NCBI GenBank assembly: GCA_003554665.1
Contig: PWGY01000174.1
Location: 1-7,626 of the forward strand
Direction: 5' to 3'
Source: Bacteroidales bacterium
GTDB lineage: Bacteria > Bacteroidota > Bacteroidia > Bacteroidales > UBA7960
DNA length: 7,626 bases
Position numbers and translations under genes: made by a program. Position 1 is the first letter of the stretch. Each line of letters begins with the position of its first letter. Of the stretch, positions 1-6,386 are shown in pieces. Under the pieces are notes generated by a model. The model was not told the origin of the DNA, did not search any database, and saw only the letters and a program-made list of their open reading frames with translations.

Positions 1-816
1 ATGATAAGGTGACTTGAGCCTTGTAAACGCATGTATGGCCGGGATGCCGGTTTCTCCGAAAGGCCAGGGGTCAGTGCGGGGTGCAATGTCTGCGGTGGTG
101 TTCCTGAGCTGGAAATTCATTTTTTCCGCCAATTGCTCAGCAATATTTACACCTTCAGCCAGGGTTCCTGCACCTTGCAGGTCAAGCCCGTTGTTTGTTT
201 TATACATCCCCACCATATCAAGACTGAACATCAGTTTGATTTTTTCTTTATTAAAATAATCATTGTTGTTGATAAATTCCCTGGCCCCAAGCAATCCACT
301 TTCTTCTGCATCAAATGCAATAAAAATTACACTGCGTCCCAATTGTTCCCTGTTTGCAGAAAAATACCGGGCGAGCTCAATTAAAACCGCTGTTCCTGAA
401 GCATTGTCATCTGCCCCCGGGAAAATGACTTTTTCTCCATTCCGAAGCACATATCCCAGGTGGTCGTAGTGTGCCCCCAATACAATATATTCGTCACGCA
501 ATTCCGGATCACTACCCTCCAGATAACCAATCACATTGGTTCCCGGAACCCGGGCCAGTCCGATACGCAGATCCAGATGCCGGAAATAGTCATCACCGGG
601 AGGTAACAGCCCGGCTGACTCAAACTCTTCAGCAATATATTTTTTTGCAAGTATTTTGCCCTCAGTGCCCAGCCCGCGGCCTTCCATGGAGTCAGCAGTT
701 AATATAGCTACATGGTTTTTCAGTTTGGCGGGAAGGGAAGGCAGGTCGTTTTGGCCGGCCTTCAAAGATTGAGATGCGGCAAGAAAAGAGATTAGCAGAA
801 GCAGTAAAGTTTTCAT
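1..816 (-). CDS. Secreted M28-family zinc aminopeptidase, C-terminus cut by window edge
   Basis: Exported zinc-dependent exopeptidase, likely an aminopeptidase acting in the periplasm or at the cell surface. The 272 visible residues start with a classical signal peptide (Lys2, then a Leu-rich core to about residue 14, with a likely cut near 20). The M28 catalytic set follows in order: His117 in AHYDHLG with Asp119, bridging Asp136 in GADDNASG, catalytic Glu171 and ligand Glu172 in DAEESGLLG, Asp200 in SLDMVG, and His272 in the final SPYH. That last histidine, the usual fifth metal ligand, is the last codon in the window, so the catalytic domain is essentially complete and only the tail is missing. 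The ATG at 816 is chosen because it puts the signal peptide at the N-terminus. It is divergent from the cfa gene across 109 bp. The natural substrate cannot be told from sequence. Confidence 0.9.
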   Translation of the reverse strand, partial: MKTLLLLLISFLAASQSLKAGQNDLPSLPAKLKNHVAILTADSMEGRGLGTEGKILAKKYIAEEFESAGLLPPGDDYFRHLDLRIGLARVPGTNVIGYLEGSDPELRDEYIVLGAHYDHLGYVLRNGEKVIFPGADDNASGTAVLIELARYFSANREQLGRSVIFIAFDAEESGLLGAREFINNNDYFNKEKIKLMFSLDMVGMYKTNNGLDLQGAGTLAEGVNIAEQLAEKMNFQLRNTTADIAPRTDPWPFGETGIPAIHAFTRLKSPYH

Positions 817-872
817 GGCTTGAAGGATGAGTGGTTAACGAAAAGGTGCAATTTGCCTCACCGGTGGAATTG

Positions 873-903
873 TTGTAAATTTAAATGACATCGTTTGTAT
901 TTG
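873..903 (+). promoter_or_regulatory. Possible Bacteroidota-type promoter for cfa
   Basis: TTG at 873-875, a 20-nt spacer, then TGTATTTG at 896-903, which matches the TAnnTTTG -7 consensus of Bacteroidota primary sigma factor at all but one fixed position. This would put the transcript start near 910, about 16 nt before the ATG. The match is imperfect and the call rests on spacing alone. No equally good element was seen for the divergent peptidase gene in the same 109-bp gap. Confidence 0.3.
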
Positions 904-925
904 TGGAACAAAGGAAATCTGTGGT

Positions 926-2062
926 ATGAAACGATCCGAAAAAGCAATTCATGCCCTGCTGGCTGAGGCAGGCATTGAAGTAAACGGCCCGGCTCCCTCA
1001 GACATACAAATATATAATAAAGATCTGTATCAACGGGTGCTGCAAAAAGGGTCGCTTGGGCTGGGAGAGGCTTATATGGATGGCTGGTGGGATTCCGGAG
1101 AACTCGATGCCTTTTTTTACAGGGTGCTCAGGGCCTCTCTTGATGAAAAAGCAAAGACCTGGACTATTCTGGCACATGCCTTGAAATCGGTTCTGTTGAA
1201 TTCGGGCAGAAGATCCAGGGCTTTTGAAGTCGGGGAAAAGCATTACGATATCGGCAATGACCTTTTCCGGCATATGCTTGATAAGCGGATGGTGTATTCC
1301 TGCGCCTACTGGAAGGAGGCAGGCAGTCTTGATGAGGCCCAGGAGGCCAAGCTTGATCTTATTTGCAAAAAACTGAAGCTGGAACCCGGGATGAAGGTGC
1401 TGGATATAGGTTGCGGATGGGGTAGCTTTTGTAAGTATGCTGCTGAAAAGTATGGCGCTGAAGTGGTTGGAATTACCATTTCTAAAGAACAAGTCAGCCT
1501 GGCCCGTGAGGTTTGCAAGGGCCTGAATGTACAGATCCTTCTCAGGGATTACCGGGAATTAAAGGCATCTGAGGTGTTGGAGAGGGGCAAACTTTTTGAC
1601 CGTGTAGTTTCGGTGGGTATGATCGAGCACGTGGGATATAAGAATTACCTTACCTTTATTAAATCGGCATATCAGCTGCTGGAAGATGAGGGGATTTTCC
1701 TGTTGCATACGATTGGAGGTAATAAGTCTTCGGTAAACGCTGACCGGTGGATCAATAAGTATATTTTTCCCAACGGAATGCTTCCCTCGATCAAACAAAT
1801 CGGTAAGTCCATCGAAGGGTTGTTTGTAATGGAAGACTGGCACAATTTCGGTGTGCATTATGACAAAACCCTGATGGCATGGTTCCGGAATTTTGAGCAG
1901 GCCTGGGGGCAGCTTAAGGAAAAATATGATGACAGGTTTTATCGTATGTGGAAATATTACCTGCTCTCCTGTGCCGGCTCTTTTCGTGCACGAAAAAACC
2001 AGCTCTGGCAAATTGTATTGTCAAAAAAAGGACTATCAGGGGGGTATGAGCCCGTTTTATAA
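926..2062 (+). CDS. cfa: Cyclopropane-fatty-acyl-phospholipid synthase
   Basis: SAM-dependent enzyme that adds a methylene group across the cis double bond of unsaturated acyl chains in membrane phospholipids, usually in stationary phase or under acid, redox or solvent stress. The 378 residues are close to E. coli Cfa (382). The N-terminal lipid-binding region (about 1-100) leads into EVGEKHYDIGNDLF (101-114), the SAM-binding loop VLDIGCGWGS (158-167), MIEHVG (232-237), FLLHTIGG (258-265) and HYDKTLMAW (311-319). Cys126 in YSCAYW, Glu234, His261 and Tyr312 correspond to the E. coli bicarbonate-site residues Cys139, Glu239, His266 and Tyr317, so the active site looks intact. The C-terminal NQLWQIVLSKKG is also typical. 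The start ATG is preceded by AAGGAAA about 10 nt upstream. A short lipoprotein ORF follows closely on the same strand. Related SAM-dependent methyltransferases of the Cfa superfamily exist, but the conserved catalytic set favours true Cfa. Confidence 0.93.
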   Translation: MKRSEKAIHALLAEAGIEVNGPAPSDIQIYNKDLYQRVLQKGSLGLGEAYMDGWWDSGELDAFFYRVLRASLDEKAKTWTILAHALKSVLLNSGRRSRAFEVGEKHYDIGNDLFRHMLDKRMVYSCAYWKEAGSLDEAQEAKLDLICKKLKLEPGMKVLDIGCGWGSFCKYAAEKYGAEVVGITISKEQVSLAREVCKGLNVQILLRDYRELKASEVLERGKLFDRVVSVGMIEHVGYKNYLTFIKSAYQLLEDEGIFLLHTIGGNKSSVNADRWINKYIFPNGMLPSIKQIGKSIEGLFVMEDWHNFGVHYDKTLMAWFRNFEQAWGQLKEKYDDRFYRMWKYYLLSCAGSFRARKNQLWQIVLSKKGLSGGYEPVL

Positions 2063-2093
2063 ACAGCGCAACCACAAAACAATACAAGAACCT

Positions 2094-2318
2094 ATGTCAA
2101 AACAATTTATTGTCAGCATTGCCTGCTGGGTACTTTTTTTCTTTTCATGTGGCATTCCGGAGAACACGTCAAACTCCCTGGATTTTTCCGGTGTTGACCA
2201 ATTCCTTGAAATAACAGCAGCACTTGAGCACGACACAAACCCCGATCCGGCTGATTGGGAAACCCTGTTCGAAACTCCGGGATATTCAATGCTTACGAAG
2301 AGTGAATTTGACAATTGA
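2094..2318 (+). pseudogene. Short lipoprotein ORF, probable remnant of a longer secreted protein
   Basis: The 74-residue reading frame begins with a lipoprotein signal: MSKQF, a hydrophobic stretch, then the lipobox FFSC with Cys19 as the lipidated residue. After it come about 55 mature residues with the pattern WETLFETPGYSMLTKSEF and then a stop. From memory, unverified, similar N-termini open much longer Bacteroidota lipoproteins with a peptidase-like body. Here only 20 bp separate the stop from the end of the convergent DUF4197-like gene, so no body is present. In the +1 frame across the stop, the DNA reads LTIDELESRYVIPQ, which could be a residual C-terminus left by an internal deletion. 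The frame also opens at 2046 inside cfa, but only the ATG at 2094 gives a clean signal peptide. It could instead be a genuine small lipoprotein. Function unknown. Confidence 0.5.
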
Positions 2319-2338
2319 TGAGCTGGAAAGCCGGTATG

Positions 2339-3103
2339 TTATCCCCCAGCGGTACCACTGCCGAATACCCGCTCCAGCAATTCAGTGACCCTGGCTTCAG
2401 GCCGGGTGCGTATTTTGGCTTCCTCCTCGGCCAGTTTCAGGAATAATCCATTGAGTGCTTCACGGGTCAAAAAGCTATCCAGGTCTGTATCCACGGGTTC
2501 CAGGCTGGCGATCCGACCGGCGGTAGAAGAAGCCAACCTGTTCCATTGACCAGTCAATGTACTCCATGCCTGGTTTGTGGAAATATTTCCTACAATGGCT
2601 TTATCCATGCTTTCGCGGATCCTGGGATGGTAGAGCTCGTATAGTTCCTCGTAGGTGTGGTTTTTCAAATATTGGGTGGCCGCATCCCTTTCACCGCGAA
2701 GGATTTCAAATCCGTCCTGTATACTCATGCCTGTAATGGCTTCTCTAAATACCGGCGCCGCTTCCCTGGCAGCTGCTTCAGCGGCTCTGTTGATGCGCAG
2801 GATGACATCTTCTATTAATTGCTCCCCACCGGGAAGGTAGGACAGGTTACTGGTAATAACCTCTGCCTCGGGAGGCAGCATGATCCTGACCATGTCATCC
2901 CGGTAATAGCCGCCATCAGCCGATAAGCGTGTTGCGGCTGAATCAGATCCGATCACCAGCGCCTGACGAAGGCCTTGTACGACCTCCTGCTGGGTAAGCG
3001 GCCGGCCGGAATCTGCCTGATGGGCAATTTGTTTTAGTTCATCGCACCCTGCCGGAATAATTAAAAGCAGGAGAAACAGAAGGGAGGTTATTCTGGTTTT
3101 CAT
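2339..3103 (-). CDS. DUF4197-like lipoprotein
   Basis: Envelope lipoprotein of unknown function, 254 residues. The N-terminus MKTRITSLLFLLLLIIPAGC is a type II signal peptide whose Cys20 is the lipidation site. The mature protein starts with DELKQIAHQ and is mostly amphipathic helix, with no membrane segment after the signal. Features that match my recollection of DUF4197 proteins are the VVQGLRQALVIGSDSAATRLSADGGYY block (about 42-68), IMLPPEAEV (74-82), the Ala-rich helix around NRAAEAAAREAAPVFREAI, the GFEILRGERDAATQYLKN block and the C-terminal ALNGLFLKLAEEEAKIR. DUF4197 proteins have no established biochemical role that I know of. The start is fixed by the signal peptide and by an exact -7 promoter element about 22 nt upstream. 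The gene stands alone, convergent with the lipoprotein remnant and divergent from the rhodanese gene. Confidence 0.88.
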   Translation of the reverse strand: MKTRITSLLFLLLLIIPAGCDELKQIAHQADSGRPLTQQEVVQGLRQALVIGSDSAATRLSADGGYYRDDMVRIMLPPEAEVITSNLSYLPGGEQLIEDVILRINRAAEAAAREAAPVFREAITGMSIQDGFEILRGERDAATQYLKNHTYEELYELYHPRIRESMDKAIVGNISTNQAWSTLTGQWNRLASSTAGRIASLEPVDTDLDSFLTREALNGLFLKLAEEEAKIRTRPEARVTELLERVFGSGTAGG

Positions 3104-3124
3104 AAAGCCGGGGTTGGTTTAATC

Positions 3125-3132
3125 CAAAGATA
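3125..3132 (-). promoter_or_regulatory. -7 promoter element TATCTTTG upstream of the DUF4197-like gene
   Basis: On the minus strand 3132-3125 reads TATCTTTG, an exact match to the Bacteroidota TAnnTTTG -7 consensus, placing the transcript start near 3118 and leaving a leader of about 15 nt before the ATG at 3103. A TTTG lies further upstream, but its spacing (25 nt) is longer than usual, so the -33 element is unconvincing. Confidence 0.45.
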
Positions 3133-3217
3133 ATAAAAAGGGTAGTGGCGCTTCAGGCAAATACTTACAATTATATAGGAAAACCAGAAAGATTCATGCG
3201 AAAATCCTTTACATAGC

Positions 3218-3249
3218 TTGGGTAAACTGTGATTATCCTGTTATCTTTA
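3218..3249 (+). promoter_or_regulatory. Probable promoter of the rhodanese/methyltransferase unit
   Basis: TTG at 3218-3220, a 21-nt spacer and TATCTTTA at 3242-3249, one base short of the TAnnTTTG consensus, resemble a Bacteroidota housekeeping promoter. Transcription would begin around 3255, about 16 nt before the ATG at 3271. If right, this rules out the upstream GTG at 3229 as the translation start, since it would lie ahead of the transcript. Confidence 0.4.
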
Positions 3250-3270
3250 TACATAAAAAGAATTCTTTCT

Positions 3271-4557
3271 ATGAACAACTCTGCGAGTTTGAATACCCTG
3301 CAACTGCTTAATATGATGGATGGCCGGAACACTTGTCTGGTGGATGTGCGCCCGGTGGATGCCTATAACGGATGGCGGCTTGGTAACGAGAAACGTGGTG
3401 GCCACATCCCGGGGGCCAGATCCCTGCCGGCAAAATGGGCCGGCTACATTGACTGGATCGAGATTGTGCGCAATAAGGAAATCTGGCCTTATCATCAGAT
3501 TGTGTTGTACGGGTACAAGGCAAAGGATACTGAAGAAGTAGCCCGGCGGTTTAAGGGCGCTGGCTATGAGAATGTTTTCTTTTACCACCATTTTACGGAT
3601 GAATGGGCCGTCAACGAAAACCTTCCGCTGAATCACCTTCCCGGATACCAGACCCTTGTTTATCCGCAATGGGTAAATGATGTGACGGAAGGCAGGACGC
3701 CTGCCACGCATCCCGGTGGCAGAACGGTGATTTGCCATACCCATTATCGCAACCGAGATGCATACCTCAGCGGACATATCCCGGGAGCAATTGATATCGA
3801 TACCAATGCCCTGGAGTCGACCACGACCTGGAACCGCCGTTCACCGGAAGAAATCCGGAAAACCCTTTTGGATCATGGAATTGACAGTGACTCAACCGTC
3901 ATTATGTACGGGAAATACATGAATCCGGATACCGATGACGAGTTTCCGGGAAGTGCCGCCGGTGACATCGGTGCCATCCGCTGTGCCTTTATCATGATGT
4001 ATGCCGGGGTAAAAGATGTACGGGTACTGAATGGAGGGTTTCATTCATGGGAGGATGCCGGGTTTCAGGTTGATACCGATGATGTACCCAAAGCCCCCGT
4101 GGATGATTTTGGCCGGGTTATTCCGGCCAGGCCCGAACTGGCCGTGGACATGGATGAAGCCAAAGAAATGCTGGCTTCAGAAAAGGCGGAGCTGGTTTGC
4201 GTCAGGAGCAGGCCCGAATACATTGGTGAGGTGAGTGGTTACAACTACATTGAGGCCAAAGGTCGCATTCCGGGTGCTGTATTTGTGGATGCCGGGAGCG
4301 ATGCCTATCACATGGAAAACTACCGGAATCTGGATTACACCACACGGGAGTTTCGGGAGATTGAAAAGATATGGCGCGAGGCAGGGCTGAGCCCTGACAA
4401 ACATCTGGCTTTTTATTGTGGCACCGGGTGGCGTGGGAGTGAGGCCTGGTTCAATGCCTGGCTGATGGGCTGGCCACGTGTGTCAGTATTTGACGGTGGT
4501 TGGTTTGAATGGAGTAATGACCGGGATAATCCTTATGAGACAGGAATTCCGGATTGA
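3271..4557 (+). CDS. eanB: EanB-like hercynine sulfurtransferase (multi-domain rhodanese) for anaerobic ergothioneine synthesis
   Basis: Cytoplasmic sulfurtransferase proposed to insert sulfur from polysulfide or a persulfide donor directly into the imidazole C-epsilon of hercynine, giving ergothioneine without oxygen. The 428 residues hold three visible rhodanese modules: about 6-120 (VDVRPVDAY, GGHIPGA), 125-266 (RNRDAYLSGHIPGA, LNGGFHSWEDAG) and 290-428 (SRPEYIGEV, GRIPGA, FDGGWFEW). The active loops of the first two carry Tyr instead of Cys (YGYKAKD at 80, YGKYMNPD at 213). Only the third is catalytic, Cys383 in CGTGWR. Glu316, Tyr324, Cys383 and Thr385 all sit 29 positions before the Glu345, Tyr353, Cys412 and Thr414 that I recall for Chlorobium limicola EanB. 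The next gene, 25 nt downstream, encodes the hercynine-forming methyltransferase. The ATG at 3271 is preferred over the in-frame GTG at 3229 because of promoter position. The alternative is a plain thiosulfate sulfurtransferase, but partner and residue pattern argue against it. Confidence 0.85.
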   Translation: MNNSASLNTLQLLNMMDGRNTCLVDVRPVDAYNGWRLGNEKRGGHIPGARSLPAKWAGYIDWIEIVRNKEIWPYHQIVLYGYKAKDTEEVARRFKGAGYENVFFYHHFTDEWAVNENLPLNHLPGYQTLVYPQWVNDVTEGRTPATHPGGRTVICHTHYRNRDAYLSGHIPGAIDIDTNALESTTTWNRRSPEEIRKTLLDHGIDSDSTVIMYGKYMNPDTDDEFPGSAAGDIGAIRCAFIMMYAGVKDVRVLNGGFHSWEDAGFQVDTDDVPKAPVDDFGRVIPARPELAVDMDEAKEMLASEKAELVCVRSRPEYIGEVSGYNYIEAKGRIPGAVFVDAGSDAYHMENYRNLDYTTREFREIEKIWREAGLSPDKHLAFYCGTGWRGSEAWFNAWLMGWPRVSVFDGGWFEWSNDRDNPYETGIPD

Positions 4558-4582
4558 TATCAAGGTATAACGTCTATACGAT

Positions 4583-5593
4583 ATGGAAGAAGAAGTTAAC
4601 CCCCCTTGCCTGATTAACTATCTGACGAGTTCTGACGAAGCAGGCAAGATATCGTGGCAAGAGGAAATACTGGCGGGACTGAAGGAAACACCCCGGAGGA
4701 TTCCCAGTAAATTTTTCTACGATGCAACTGGGTCGGCCTTGTTTGAAAAGATTACAACACTCCCGGAATATTATCTGACAAAATGTGAAAAAGAGATACT
4801 GCGTAATTTATGGGATAAACTGAAGCTCGCCGGCACGGATATTCGCATCATTGAACTGGGAAGCGGAGATGGTTCAAAAATGATGTTGGTGCTTAACCAG
4901 ATCCCCCGGGATCAACTAAAGAATTTTGTTTATTACCCCGTGGATATCAGCCACAATGCGCTTAGAGGGGCTGTCAGTGAATTGAACCAGCATTTTCCTG
5001 ACCTTCAGGCCCAAGGAATATTGGCTGATTTTTCAAGGCAGTTGCATTTGCTTCCTGCAGAAGGAATCCGCATATTTTGCTTTTTTGGAAGCACCATCGG
5101 TAATTTGGATCCTGATGAAGCCCGGGATTTTATGATTAAACTCGGAGCAGTTATGAAGCATGGGGATCATCTATTACTGGGAATGGATATGGTCAAAAAC
5201 CCCGATGTCCTTGAAAATGCCTACAATGATAAGCAGGGGGTGACGGCCAGGTTCAACAAGAATATTTTGCAGGTGGTTAACGGCTTAGTGAAAACAGATT
5301 TTGATCCTTCCATGTTTTTGCACAAGGCTTTCTACAATGCAGAAAAGCAAAGGGTTGAGATGCATCTTCAGGCCAGAAAGGACATGCTGATCAAGTGTGG
5401 GGTTAACGGCAACCGGATAGCGATCAGTGAAGGGGAGACCATCCATACCGAAAATTCCTGTAAATTTTCTCGCGAACAGATCGAGGATTTGGGAAAAGCA
5501 GGAGGTATGAGGGTTAATGAAATTTTCACGGATTCCAAAAATTGGTTTGGTGTGGTCCATTTTGATAAGCCGGCAGCCTCCGGGCTTACCTGA
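4583..5593 (+). CDS. eanA: L-histidine N-alpha-methyltransferase (EgtD/EanA), makes hercynine
   Basis: Cytoplasmic SAM-dependent enzyme that trimethylates the alpha-amino group of L-histidine to hercynine, the first step of ergothioneine synthesis. The 336 residues show the EgtD order: RRIPSKFFYDATGSALFEKIT (38-58), PEYYLT (61-66), SAM loop ELGSGDGSK (91-99), YYPVDIS (117-123) with Asp121, ADF (148-150), FFGSTIGNL (167-175), MDMVKNPDVLENAYND (201-216), RVEMHL (257-262) and HTENSCKF (288-295). By comparison with Mycobacterium smegmatis EgtD from memory, Asn174, Tyr214, Met260, Glu290 and Ser292 match Asn166, Tyr206, Met252, Glu282 and Ser284, the set that binds histidine, so histidine is the likely substrate rather than another amino acid. 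It is co-directional with the rhodanese gene and presumably cotranscribed. Its stop overlaps by 8 bp the convergent permease gene. No EgtB, EgtC or EgtE is present here. Confidence 0.92.
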   Translation: MEEEVNPPCLINYLTSSDEAGKISWQEEILAGLKETPRRIPSKFFYDATGSALFEKITTLPEYYLTKCEKEILRNLWDKLKLAGTDIRIIELGSGDGSKMMLVLNQIPRDQLKNFVYYPVDISHNALRGAVSELNQHFPDLQAQGILADFSRQLHLLPAEGIRIFCFFGSTIGNLDPDEARDFMIKLGAVMKHGDHLLLGMDMVKNPDVLENAYNDKQGVTARFNKNILQVVNGLVKTDFDPSMFLHKAFYNAEKQRVEMHLQARKDMLIKCGVNGNRIAISEGETIHTENSCKFSREQIEDLGKAGGMRVNEIFTDSKNWFGVVHFDKPAASGLT

Positions 5594-6383
5594 ATATCAA
5601 TACCAGTCCCAGAATCATTAAAATGACTGCAAATACATAGCGTATCCGGCTTTCATTTTTTTCTGGCCTGATGTAGGTCAGCAGGCGGGGACCCAAAAAT
5701 GCCCCGATTGCAGCTCCGGAACCCAGCATAAGTATCAGTTCAGGATCGATCTCTCCCAGGAAAAAATGTCCGCCAAACCCACCCAGGGCATTGACAAATA
5801 CGATCAGGACTGATGTGCCCACCACAAGCCTGACCGGAAGCTGAAGCAGGAAAAGACCGGCAAGGACCGGGGCAGTTCCGCTGGTACCAAATAATCCGGC
5901 CACCAGCCCGGCCATCAGCCCCAGTGATATCATCAGCCAGGCCTGCCTTGCCTGAAAGTCCGCAAAAGCCCGGGGTGGGGGCAGCCCCCTGTTGATCCGC
6001 TTTTTTGGATTATACATGGTCAGTAAACCGAGGGCCATCAGGTATACCCCGAAGGTGCTGATCAGGGTGGCAATTTCAATATTGTTTGATATCCATGCTC
6101 CCAGGATCGCCCCCATCAGGCCGGTTGAACCAAACAGTGTGGCCACGGGAAGGTTGATGTTGTCGCGCCGGAAATGTTCCCAGGACCCTACCAGGCCAAT
6201 GGGGATTACAGCAGCCAGGGAGGTGGCAATGGCCACCCTGGGCGATACCTGGAAAAAAAGAATGAGGATCGGTGGAAAGAAGAATGCGCCGTTGCCGCCG
6301 ATCATGGTTGAAATGGCCCCGATGACAAACCCGATCAGTGGTAGCCAGTAGTAGCTGAGTTCAATGGTCGATTCGTAACCCAC
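5586..6383 (-). CDS. TauE/SafE (TSUP) family permease
   Basis: Inner-membrane permease of the TSUP family, whose characterised members move small sulfur-containing or organic anions such as sulfite, sulfoacetate or thiosulfate. The substrate here is not determinable. The 265 residues carry about eight hydrophobic helices in two related halves: GFVIGAISTMIGGNGAFFFPPIL (18-40) is echoed by GLMAGLVAGLFGTSGTAPVLAGL (155-177). A charged cytoplasmic-type linker (about 125-147, KKRINRG) joins the halves, as is usual for the family. The start is a GTG at 6383. It is the first start codon possible in this frame, because the in-frame TAA just upstream is also the stop of the preceding gene. An ATG 2 nt further up is out of frame. 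With only 3 nt between stop and start, it is surely translated from the same message as the oxidase-like gene. It is convergent with the methyltransferase. Confidence 0.9.
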   Translation of the reverse strand: MGYESTIELSYYWLPLIGFVIGAISTMIGGNGAFFFPPILILFFQVSPRVAIATSLAAVIPIGLVGSWEHFRRDNINLPVATLFGSTGLMGAILGAWISNNIEIATLISTFGVYLMALGLLTMYNPKKRINRGLPPPRAFADFQARQAWLMISLGLMAGLVAGLFGTSGTAPVLAGLFLLQLPVRLVVGTSVLIVFVNALGGFGGHFFLGEIDPELILMLGSGAAIGAFLGPRLLTYIRPEKNESRIRYVFAVILMILGLVLIFR

Positions 6384-6386
6384 ACA

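Noticed and set aside
31..384. 117-residue open frame on the plus strand
   Set aside because: It is opposite the M28 peptidase, which has a full catalytic motif set.
998..1492. 164-residue open frame on the minus strand
   Set aside because: It lies wholly opposite the well-conserved cfa gene and shows no recognisable motif.
3229..3270. In-frame GTG that would extend the rhodanese by 14 residues
   Set aside because: No ribosome site ahead of it, the likely promoter lies after it, and the extra residues (IILLSLYIKRILS) look like translated promoter DNA rather than a conserved N-terminus.
3247..3777. 176-residue open frame on the minus strand
   Set aside because: Antisense shadow of the rhodanese gene, whose motifs are clearly in the plus frame.
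5992..6351. 119-residue open frame on the plus strand
   Set aside because: Shadow of the TSUP permease; no start signal and no family resemblance.
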